A stretch of 9,992 nt of DNA from Patescibacteria group bacterium (GTDB taxonomy: Bacteria > Patescibacteriota > Patescibacteriia > Veblenbacterales > UBA10138). How positions within the stretch are numbered: the first letter of the stretch is position 1; the number at the start of each line of letters is the position of its first letter. Under the pieces are notes generated by a model that was not told the origin of the DNA, did no database searches, and worked only from the letters and a program-made list of their open reading frames with translations. The position numbers were made by a program, and so were the translations under genes. Shown piece by piece: positions 1-6,314 of this stretch. The stretch lies in contig DOPF01000058.1 of NCBI GenBank assembly GCA_003512705.1, forward strand, positions 3,874-13,865. Reading direction: 5' to 3'.

Positions 1-849
1 GAGATTTTAAAAAACAACCCTAATAAAAAAACCGTCTATTTAACCTGCGAAAAATTCACCACCGAATTTATTAGTGCCATTACTAAAGGTAATATTGAAA
101 AATTTAAAAATACTTACCGCGACATTGACGTACTATTAATGGACGACGTTCAATTTTTGGCGGGCAAGGAAGGAACGCAAGAGGAGTTCTTCCATACTTT
201 TAATACTCTGCATCAGGCTAATAAACAAATTGTTTTAACATCTGATCGGCCACCTAAGGCCATACCCACCCTGGAACACCGCCTGGTATCGCGCTTTGAA
301 TGGGGAATGTTAGCTGATATCTTAATCCCCGATTTAGAAACCCGGATCGCTATTTTAGGGGCTAAATGCAAGGAAAAAAACTATAGTTTAAGCCCGGAAA
401 TTATTAATTTCCTAGCCTCGGCCATACAGAATAATGTGCGCGAATTAGAGGGCGCCCTTAACAAAATTATTGCTTACCACCAGCTTAATAACCAACAGCC
501 GACGCTAGAATCGGTAAAAAACATTTTCAACACCGCTTTGAATCATGATCGCAGCCAGGCCTTAACTAGTAGGCGAATTATTGCCACCGTAGCTAGGTAT
601 TATGATATAAAGCTTGAAGATTTATTAGGCAGTAGTCGCAAAAAACAATTAGTGACGCCGCGACAAGTAACTATGTATTTAATGCGGACAGAAATTAAGG
701 CGTCTTACCCGACCATTGGCCAAGAGTTAGGCGACCGCGACCACACCACCGCCATGCACGCGTTTGAAAAAATTAATCGTGCTGTAGCTGATAATGCCAC
801 TATTCAACATGATATCCACCTGATACGCCAGCAACTTTATAACGATTAA
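1..849 (+). CDS. dnaA: Chromosomal replication initiator protein DnaA, C-terminal part (5' truncated by window edge)
   Basis: DnaA is the AAA+ ATPase that binds DnaA boxes at oriC, melts the origin and loads the helicase. The frame is open from base 1, so the gene begins upstream; 282 residues plus TAA are visible. Residues below count from the window edge. Walker A (P-loop) lies outside the window. Walker B is VLLMDD at 44-49, followed by the family-typical VQFLAGKE. Sensor I is TSDRP at 80-84, the box VII arginine-finger segment is LVSRF at 95-99, and sensor II is VRELEGAL at 146-153. Domain IV, the DNA-binding helix-turn-helix, spans about 185-282 and includes PRQVTMYLMR and the signature GDRDHTTAMHA at 244-254. 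The usual signature is GGRDHTT, so one Gly is Asp here. The first ATG in the visible part (139) lies inside Walker B and is not a start. dnaN follows on the same strand, the classic order near oriC. Confidence 0.97.
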   Translation, partial: EILKNNPNKKTVYLTCEKFTTEFISAITKGNIEKFKNTYRDIDVLLMDDVQFLAGKEGTQEEFFHTFNTLHQANKQIVLTSDRPPKAIPTLEHRLVSRFEWGMLADILIPDLETRIAILGAKCKEKNYSLSPEIINFLASAIQNNVRELEGALNKIIAYHQLNNQQPTLESVKNIFNTALNHDRSQALTSRRIIATVARYYDIKLEDLLGSSRKKQLVTPRQVTMYLMRTEIKASYPTIGQELGDRDHTTAMHAFEKINRAVADNATIQHDIHLIRQQLYND

Positions 850-975
850 ATTTTTTTTCTTTCAACAGCTTTTCTTAAACCTATCCCCAAATTCGTCAAC
901 AGTTAAGAAGCTGACCACACCCACTGACTATTATATTTTTATGACTTACCAACAGATTTTTTAATCACTACTACT
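850..975. other. dnaA-dnaN intergenic region: inverted repeat and DnaA-box-like words
   Basis: This 126-bp AT-rich gap starts with a T-run (851-858) directly after the dnaA stop, with no GC-rich stem before it, so I do not call it a terminator. An imperfect inverted repeat pairs CAGCTTTTCTTAA (866-878) with TTAAGAAGCTG (903-913), with a 2-nt bulge and a 24-nt loop. TCAACAG occurs at 862-868 and 896-902, and CCAACAG at 949-955. Two words match the DnaA box TTATCCACA at 7 of 9 positions: CTATCCCCA (881-889) and TTACCAACA (946-954). In many bacteria oriC flanks dnaA, so an origin role is possible, but no perfect box is present and the upstream side of dnaA is not visible. The region may instead only hold the dnaN leader. 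Confidence 0.4.
929..934 (+). promoter_or_regulatory. Candidate -10 element upstream of dnaN
   Basis: TATTAT matches TATAAT at 5 of 6 positions. It lies 6 nt before an ATG at 941 that opens a seven-codon reading frame ending in TAA at 962-964, 11 nt before the dnaN ATG. No Shine-Dalgarno sequence precedes dnaN. A TG pair at 925-926 is one base too far upstream for a proper extended -10, and the region is AT-rich, so chance is a real possibility. Confidence 0.25.
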
Positions 976-2091
976 ATGAAACTATCTTGTACTAAAGAAA
1001 ATTTATATAAAGGTTTATTAATAACCGGAGCGCTCGCGGGGCGTAATGTCAGTTTGCCGATTTTAAACAATGTTTTATTAAAAACAACCAATGGTGGTTT
1101 AACTATATCGGCCACCAATTTAGAAATGGGCATTGTTACCACGACTCGCAGTAAGGTGGAAATCGCCGGGGCGATTACTATCCAAGGTAAGTTGTTTTTA
1201 GAGTTAGTGTCTTTGTTACCCAACGAGCGGGTTGATCTAGAACTTAATAATTTAGATTTAAAAGTAAATTGCGGTGGGCACCAATCAGTTATTCATGGAT
1301 TAGCGGCCGAAGACTTTCCGGTAATTCCGGAGGTGGCCGTCAAGGGTAGTTTAGCGGTCGGGGCGGCTGATTTATCAGAGGCTTTAAACCAGGTGCTGTT
1401 TGCGGTCAATCCTAATGAAAGTCGCCCGGAGATTAGTGGTGTTTTATTAACTAGCGGGGGGGACGGTAAGTTGGCGGTGGTGGCCACCGATAGTTATCGC
1501 CTGGCGGAAAAAATATTAACTTCAACCAAAGGCCACTTAGGCACTGGCCAATTAATTGTTCCACAACGCACCGTACAGCAATTAATTAGAGTAATTAATG
1601 CCACTGAAGACTTAGCCGAAGTTGAAATTAAGATGGGCGATAATCAAGTGCTGTGGCAGGTCGGCGAAACCAAAGTAATATCGCGCATTATAACCGCACA
1701 GTTCCCGGACTACCAGCAAATAATTCCTAAAAAGACCAATACTGAGTTAGTGATTGATAGAGCGGCCTATTTGCAGGCGGTTAAAAGCGCTAGTTTATTT
1801 AGTCGCGGCGGCATTAATGATGTGCGCTTGGCGGTTTGGGCGGGTAAGAAACAATTGCAAATATCATCGGCCAACAGTCAGGTGGGTGAAGACACCTCGG
1901 CGATTGATTGCCATAGCGTGAAAGGCGGCGACAACGAAATTGTATTTAATTATCGGTATTTGTTAGATGGGCTTAATGCCATACCCGACAAGGAAGTTTT
2001 AGTGCAGATAGTCGATAATAATAATCCCGGTTTAATGAAACCGGTCGGACAAAACGACTACCAATATATTATAATGCCGATTCGTCAATAA
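976..2091 (+). CDS. dnaN: DNA polymerase III subunit beta (sliding clamp)
   Basis: The product is the ring-shaped processivity clamp that tethers DNA polymerase III to DNA and binds clamp-interacting proteins in its hydrophobic pocket. The 371-residue length is normal for the family (about 365-380) and fits three tandem clamp domains of about 120 residues each. Recognisable segments are the N-terminal MKLSCTKENL, SLPILNNVLL at 26-35, GLAAEDFPVIP at 108-118 near the end of domain 1, and ATDSYRLAEK at 170-179 in domain 2. FPDYQQIIPK follows, and the C-terminus PGLMKPVGQNDYQYIIMPIR matches the E. coli ending (YVVMPMRL) in pattern. The start is the ATG that leaves the canonical N-terminus. No Shine-Dalgarno sequence is visible before it. 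The stop lies 3 bp from the stop of the convergent PBP gene. Downstream recF and gyrB, common neighbours elsewhere, are absent. Confidence 0.97.
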   Translation: MKLSCTKENLYKGLLITGALAGRNVSLPILNNVLLKTTNGGLTISATNLEMGIVTTTRSKVEIAGAITIQGKLFLELVSLLPNERVDLELNNLDLKVNCGGHQSVIHGLAAEDFPVIPEVAVKGSLAVGAADLSEALNQVLFAVNPNESRPEISGVLLTSGGDGKLAVVATDSYRLAEKILTSTKGHLGTGQLIVPQRTVQQLIRVINATEDLAEVEIKMGDNQVLWQVGETKVISRIITAQFPDYQQIIPKKTNTELVIDRAAYLQAVKSASLFSRGGINDVRLAVWAGKKQLQISSANSQVGEDTSAIDCHSVKGGDNEIVFNYRYLLDGLNAIPDKEVLVQIVDNNNPGLMKPVGQNDYQYIIMPIRQ

Positions 2092-2094
2092 GAG

Positions 2095-4911
2095 TTAATC
2101 GTTGATGGTAATGTTGATTGGTTTGGTGGTTTTAGATATACCCAACCTGTCTTGTAGCACCAGGAACAAGGTATAGTTGCCGGCCTGGGGCGGCAGCCAC
2201 TGAATAATTGGCGCTGAACTTGGATTTTCAATAACCCCCAACCAGCTGGATGACCCCTGGTTAAATTTATAAAAAATATCAGCCTTAGTTAAAAGTTCGG
2301 GTTGATCAAAAGTCAGTTGGATTGGCACGGCGCCATCGCTTAAATTTAGGTTAGCCCCATCAATAGGGTTTTGCCAATTCGCGTGATAGGGGGACGGCAA
2401 TGGTGTGACCAGCAAACTAAATACAGTTTGGGCTTGGTTTAAGTTATCAATATCGTCATACACTTTCGCTGTTAAGGTATGGTAGCCATTAGCCCAATCA
2501 TCCGTGACGGAAAATAAGTAACTGAACGGGTATTGTTTGGCTTCGCCGATAAGTTGATTATCTAAATAGTATTCCACTCGGGCTACCCCGCGCGGCGCGC
2601 TGACATTAACTTTTAATTCTAGAGGATTAGTAGTAGCGCTGGAGCCTGATGAGGGAGAAATTATTTGGATATTAGGACGATTGGCCAAGGTATGAACATT
2701 ATCATAAGCGGTGGGCGGTTGTTCATCTATAAAACCATTGGCGGCTGACCAACGCCTAACGGCGCTTTCCCAATTAACATATTGAGGATCGTCAGCGGGA
2801 TTAAACGAATCATTACTTAAGGGATTATTTTTATCTAAATAATGTAAAATAGTGTGATATTGGCGGTATCTTTTTCTAACTATGTAAGTGACGGGCGTTA
2901 AATCGGTGGCTAGCCGGCCGCTGGCTCGGTCAATTAACACGTCACTGCCGGTAACTTGGCCATTGAGCATAGGTTTATCAACATAAGACGGCTCGGGTTC
3001 AGTAAACGATTCCACTGGTTGGTTGGCCAATACTTGTTTCATAAATGATTGCCAAATTGGTGCGGCCACCACCGAACCGTCGGCGCCCCGCTTCATCGCG
3101 TCATTGTTGCTGTTACCGACCCAAACGCCAGCCGCTAGCTTGGGCGTATAACCAAGGGTCCAGGCATCGTGATAATCGTTGGTGGTGCCGGTTTTGGCGG
3201 CCACCGGCCGATCGGGCAAGGTTAGGTAGTTGCTGGCACCAAAAATGTAAGCGCGCGCGTTGTTATCTGATAATATATTGGTAACTTGGCGGGCGGCCGG
3301 TGGCGGCAAAGCTTCTTTGGCCGCGGGCTGTTTAAATTCTTCCAGGGTTTTACCATTAGCATCTTCTATCTTGAGAATGCCGGCGTAAGGAAGGTACTGC
3401 CCGTCTCGCGCCAAAGTCGCAAAACCATTAACATGGTCTATCAGTTTTACTTCGGCTCCGCCCAAAACTAACGACAAACCAAAACGGCGGCGGTCGCCAA
3501 AGGTGGAATAACCCATTAGTTCCGCCGTATCTAAAACCTTTTCTACCCCGGTTAAATATAAAAGTTTAACCGCTGGAATATTAAGCGACCCCGCCAGCGC
3601 CTGACGCAGGGTTACTGGGCCGTGCTCTTTGTCATCATAATTATGAGGAGTATAGTCTTTGATGTCGGTTTTAAAAGTAGTTACTACGTCGAATAAAACT
3701 GTCTCGGGCGAAAACCCTTGCGTAAACGAGGTGCCATAGACCACCGGCTTAAAAGACGAGCCGGGTTGGCGGGGGCGGGCAGCCACGTTAACTTGACCGG
3801 AAATATCTTCATTAAAAAAATCCCGCGACCCGACCAAAGCCAATATTTGGCCGGTCGATACATCAATAGCCACCAAAGAGGCATTGCTGGCATCATAAGA
3901 ATTATTTTTTTCCTCACCGGATGCGATTGCTTGTTCGGCGGCGCGCTGCGCATCTAAATCTATGGTGGTAATAATTTTTAAACCCCCCTGCTCTACCGCC
4001 CGCTCGCCATATTTTTCCGCCACCTGTTCTTTTATCATAAATACAAAATGCGGCGCAATAATATTTTCTTGACGAGTTACAAACTCTAATTCATAGGCCG
4101 TGGCCGCGTCAGCCTGGGTCTGGTCGATATAGCCCTGCCCAACCATTTCCTGAATTATGTATTGTTGGCGGCCAATAAGTTCATCTTGGTGAATGCCCCA
4201 GGGCGAATAATAGCTGGGCGCCTTGGGGATGGCTGCTAAAACGGCCGCCTCGGCCAAATTAATATCCCTGACACTTTTACCAAAGAAAAGTTGAGCCGCC
4301 GCCTCGGCCCCGTAAGCATTAGAACCGTACGGGATTTCATTAAAGTATAATTTTAAAATTTCGTCTTTGGAAAATTTGCGTTCAATTTGATAAGCCAAAA
4401 TAATTTCCTTAATTTTCCTAATATAACTTTTCTCACCGCCCACAATAGCGTTCTTAATAAATTGCTGGGTGATGGTTGAGCCGCCCTGGACTTTACCGCC
4501 CGCCAAGACATTAACAATCACTGACCGCAGCATGGAAGTAAAACGAAAACCTTGGTGTTCGTAAAAAGTTCGGTCTTCGGCGGTCAGCGTTGCTTGTTGT
4601 AAAAGTATGGGTACGTCTTTAAGCTCGACGCTGGTGCGGCGCTCCTCGCCGTGGATATCATAAAGCACGGTGGCGCTGGTGCGGTCGTAAATTTTTGTGC
4701 TTTGCGGTACTACTCGATGAGCAATACCTTCGGGTGTTGGCAAATCGCGGGCCGCCCAGACAAATAAACCAATAGCTAAAATCGCACCTAGGGCTAAGGC
4801 AACGCTAATGGCTTTTACCCACCGGCGCCGCGGTAATTTCCGCGGTTGGCGACGAGGTAATTGATGGGCTCGCCAGGCCGATCGATATGGCGCAAAAACT
4901 TGTCGTGGCAT
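2095..4911 (-). CDS. Class A penicillin-binding protein (bifunctional transglycosylase/transpeptidase, PBP1A type) with Ig-like C-terminal extension
   Basis: This membrane-anchored enzyme polymerises lipid II into glycan strands and cross-links the peptides. Numbering is from the ATG at 4911 (938 aa). A basic N-terminus (Arg-rich at about 10-30) leads into one membrane segment at about 31-52. The glycosyltransferase family 51 domain follows: catalytic Glu112 in TAEDRTFYEHQGF, then GGSTITQQ at 143-150 and RKIKEI at 165-170. The transpeptidase domain has SSFK (nucleophile Ser385), SLN at 442-444 and KTGTT at 573-577, so both active sites look intact. From about 745 on, two beta-sandwich-like segments resemble bacterial Ig-like (Big) repeats (about 747-835 and 837-937), making it longer than a minimal PBP1A. 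A TTG at 4926 would add five residues, but it lies inside the apparent -10 element, so the ATG is preferred. The gene converges on dnaN and diverges from tyrS. Confidence 0.95.
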   Translation of the reverse strand: MPRQVFAPYRSAWRAHQLPRRQPRKLPRRRWVKAISVALALGAILAIGLFVWAARDLPTPEGIAHRVVPQSTKIYDRTSATVLYDIHGEERRTSVELKDVPILLQQATLTAEDRTFYEHQGFRFTSMLRSVIVNVLAGGKVQGGSTITQQFIKNAIVGGEKSYIRKIKEIILAYQIERKFSKDEILKLYFNEIPYGSNAYGAEAAAQLFFGKSVRDINLAEAAVLAAIPKAPSYYSPWGIHQDELIGRQQYIIQEMVGQGYIDQTQADAATAYELEFVTRQENIIAPHFVFMIKEQVAEKYGERAVEQGGLKIITTIDLDAQRAAEQAIASGEEKNNSYDASNASLVAIDVSTGQILALVGSRDFFNEDISGQVNVAARPRQPGSSFKPVVYGTSFTQGFSPETVLFDVVTTFKTDIKDYTPHNYDDKEHGPVTLRQALAGSLNIPAVKLLYLTGVEKVLDTAELMGYSTFGDRRRFGLSLVLGGAEVKLIDHVNGFATLARDGQYLPYAGILKIEDANGKTLEEFKQPAAKEALPPPAARQVTNILSDNNARAYIFGASNYLTLPDRPVAAKTGTTNDYHDAWTLGYTPKLAAGVWVGNSNNDAMKRGADGSVVAAPIWQSFMKQVLANQPVESFTEPEPSYVDKPMLNGQVTGSDVLIDRASGRLATDLTPVTYIVRKRYRQYHTILHYLDKNNPLSNDSFNPADDPQYVNWESAVRRWSAANGFIDEQPPTAYDNVHTLANRPNIQIISPSSGSSATTNPLELKVNVSAPRGVARVEYYLDNQLIGEAKQYPFSYLFSVTDDWANGYHTLTAKVYDDIDNLNQAQTVFSLLVTPLPSPYHANWQNPIDGANLNLSDGAVPIQLTFDQPELLTKADIFYKFNQGSSSWLGVIENPSSAPIIQWLPPQAGNYTLFLVLQDRLGISKTTKPINITIND

Positions 4912-4925
4912 AATCAACTTATTCA

Positions 4926-4934
4926 ATTATAGCA
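4926..4934 (-). promoter_or_regulatory. Extended -10 promoter for the PBP gene
   Basis: Read on the minus strand, this is TGCTATAAT: a perfect -10 hexamer (4931 to 4926) with the TGn extension. Initiation about 7 nt downstream (near 4919) would give a leader of about 8 nt before the ATG at 4911. No Shine-Dalgarno sequence is visible. The alternative TTG start at 4926 overlaps the hexamer and would not be in this transcript. A -35 hexamer is at best weak, as expected for an extended -10 promoter. Confidence 0.65.
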
Positions 4935-4941
4935 AGCGTCG

Positions 4942-4950
4942 TGCTACAAT
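4942..4950 (+). promoter_or_regulatory. Extended -10 promoter for tyrS
   Basis: TGCTACAAT is an extended -10 element (hexamer TACAAT at 4945-4950, 5 of 6). Transcription is predicted to begin near 4957, only a few bases before the ATG at 4961, giving a near-leaderless mRNA. The upstream ATG at 4949 overlaps the hexamer itself, which argues against it as the start. The element is almost the mirror image of the PBP promoter at 4926-4934; the two 9-mers match as an inverted repeat at 8 of 9 positions around a 7-bp spacer. Confidence 0.6.
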
Positions 4951-4960
4951 GAAAATTAAC

Positions 4961-6160
4961 ATGGCTAAAGTCTCAACCAACTCTAAAAAAATCAAAGAGC
5001 TGTTAAGCCGCAACGTTGAGCAGATGATGGTGGCCAAACATTTACAGTCCCGCCTTTTATCCGGCGACCGTTTACGTGTTAAACTAGGTATTGACCCCAC
5101 TGGCCCCCAGCTACACCTAGGACGAGCGGTGCCGTTGTGGAAATTAAGAGATTTCCAAGAACTGGGGCACCAAGTAGTTTTAATTATTGGTGATTTTACC
5201 GCCCTGGTCGGCGACCCGTCAGATAAGTTGGCCAAGCGGCCCATGTTAACACCGGAACAAATTAAAACCAACTTAAAACAATACCAGAAACAATTGGGTT
5301 TGATTTTGGATTTAGATAAAGTTGAATGGCGTTATAACAGCGAGTGGCTTAGCGCCATGACTTTTATTGAAGTCGCCAAACTAGCCGAGTCTTTTACCGT
5401 GCAACAAATGTTGGCGCGGCGTAATTTTAAAGACCGTTACAGTAAAGGAGTGGAAATAAGTCTGCGCGAATTTTTGTATCCTTTAATGCAGGGCTATGAT
5501 TCAGCGGCGGTGCGCAGCGACGTGGAAATTGGTGGCACGGATCAGTTATTCAATTTAGAGGCCGGGCGGATTATTCAGGCAATTTATAAACAGCCATCGC
5601 AGGATATCATGATGTTTGGAATGATGGAGGGTACTGACGGACGGAAAATGTCTACCACCTGGGGTAATGTTATTAATTTGCTAGATTCACCGAGCGATAT
5701 ATTTGGTAAAGTGATGTCGTTGCGGGATAATTTGATTATAAAATATTTTTATTTGGCCACCCGAGAATCAGCCGCCAATATTAAAGCCATCGAGAAAGAT
5801 TTACAACACGGCGGTAATCCGCGTAATAGTAAAGTAAAATTAGCTCGAGCTGTCGTGTCTTTATATCACGGATCAGCGGCCGCGGCCAAAGCGGCCAGCG
5901 AGTTTGACTTGGTACACCAACAAAAGCAACCCCCCAGTCGTTTACCGCAATTTAAACTTATCTCCACCAAACCAGTTGCGGCGGCCAATTTATTGCTGCA
6001 GGCGGGCTTGGCGGCAAGCAAAGGCGACGCCCGGCGGTTAATTAGTCAGGGCGGGGTTAAAGTTGACGGTAATAAATTGATTGATCCCCGCGGGTTAATA
6101 ACCCCCCGACGAGGTTCAGTAATACAAGTTGGCAACCGACGATTTGTTAAATTGATGTAG
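4961..6160 (+). CDS. tyrS: Tyrosine--tRNA ligase (TyrZ-like class I aaRS)
   Basis: The enzyme activates tyrosine with ATP and charges tRNA-Tyr in the cytoplasm. From the ATG at 4961 it is 399 residues, normal for the family. The catalytic Rossmann domain opens with VKLGIDPTGPQLHLGR, where HLGR (52-55) stands in for HIGH. It continues with GDFTALVGDPS, FLYPLMQGYDS (the tyrosine-binding region), GGTDQLFNL at 191-199, and GRKMSTTWGN, where KMSTT (229-233) replaces KMSKS. The C-terminus from about 340 is an S4 RNA-binding domain (AANLLLQAGLAASKGDARRL, then GGVKVDG). This arrangement is the TyrZ branch. An in-frame ATG at 4949 would add MKIN but overlaps the -10 element, so 4961 is preferred. The gene ends with TAG, and no terminator hairpin is visible after it. 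The altered HIGH and KMSKS motifs are discussed as a finding. Confidence 0.96.
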   Translation: MAKVSTNSKKIKELLSRNVEQMMVAKHLQSRLLSGDRLRVKLGIDPTGPQLHLGRAVPLWKLRDFQELGHQVVLIIGDFTALVGDPSDKLAKRPMLTPEQIKTNLKQYQKQLGLILDLDKVEWRYNSEWLSAMTFIEVAKLAESFTVQQMLARRNFKDRYSKGVEISLREFLYPLMQGYDSAAVRSDVEIGGTDQLFNLEAGRIIQAIYKQPSQDIMMFGMMEGTDGRKMSTTWGNVINLLDSPSDIFGKVMSLRDNLIIKYFYLATRESAANIKAIEKDLQHGGNPRNSKVKLARAVVSLYHGSAAAAKAASEFDLVHQQKQPPSRLPQFKLISTKPVAAANLLLQAGLAASKGDARRLISQGGVKVDGNKLIDPRGLITPRRGSVIQVGNRRFVKLM

Positions 6161-6287
6161 CCTTAATCGGGCCACTAAAGATGGTTGACTGTTTAGTTAC
6201 CATTTGTTAGCCTAGATAACGCCTTATCAACTAATTTTGTTGCTGGCTAAATTCAATAATGTTTAGTTAAGCGGCGAAAGGAGCAGT
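6161..6287. repeat. tyrS-M23 peptidase intergenic region with short direct and inverted repeats
   Basis: TGTTTAGTTA occurs twice in the same orientation, at 6190-6199 and 6260-6269. Between the copies, GATAA (6215-6219) and TTATC (6224-6228) form a perfect 5-bp stem with a 4-nt loop, and TTAGCC (6207-6212) pairs with GGCTAA (6245-6250). These could fold in a 5' leader or form an operator, but all are short and AT-rich. TTGACT (6185-6190) resembles a -35, but no convincing -10 stands 17 bp downstream; AATAAT at 6255-6260 is another weak -10 candidate. No U-tract terminator follows tyrS. Confidence 0.35.
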
Positions 6288-6290
6288 ATT
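6277..6290 (+). promoter_or_regulatory. Shine-Dalgarno sequence followed by an in-frame ATT codon
   Basis: AAAGGAG (6277-6283) is the best Shine-Dalgarno match in front of any gene here. Four bases later comes ATT (6288-6290), in frame with the M23 peptidase gene. Reading back, the nearest in-frame stop is TAG at 6264-6266, and there is no ATG, GTG or TTG between it and the TTG at 6315. ATT is a known rare start (E. coli infC and pcnB). Starting here adds nine residues, beginning xKRQLHILI, a plausible basic then hydrophobic N-terminus. Confidence 0.45.
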
Positions 6291-6314
6291 AAACGACAAT
6301 TACACATTTTAATA

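Noticed and set aside
847..860. T-run after dnaA as an intrinsic terminator
   Set aside because: The eight T residues are not preceded by a GC-rich hairpin; the nearby inverted repeat lies downstream of the run and has a 24-nt loop.
939..1487. Minus-strand open frames inside dnaN
   Set aside because: The dnaN frame encodes conserved clamp motifs throughout this stretch; the antisense products look like composition artefacts.
2075..2115. Bidirectional terminator between the convergent dnaN and PBP genes
   Set aside because: Only 3 bp separate the stops, and I see no stable stem with flanking A/T runs in the gene ends.
3045..3471. Two plus-strand open frames antisense to the PBP gene
   Set aside because: They lie opposite the transpeptidase-coding region, show no family-like motifs and no start signals; they are shadows of a long, well-supported gene.
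3684..3957. Overlapping open frames on both strands inside the PBP transpeptidase region
   Set aside because: The PBP frame carries the SSFK active site here. The alternative translations are rich in Arg and Pro without domain character, as expected from out-of-frame reading.
4927..5271. Minus-strand open frame of 114 codons over the start of tyrS
   Set aside because: It is antisense to the conserved catalytic domain of TyrRS and its protein resembles no family. An upstream addition to the PBP gene is also excluded by the promoter at 4926-4934.
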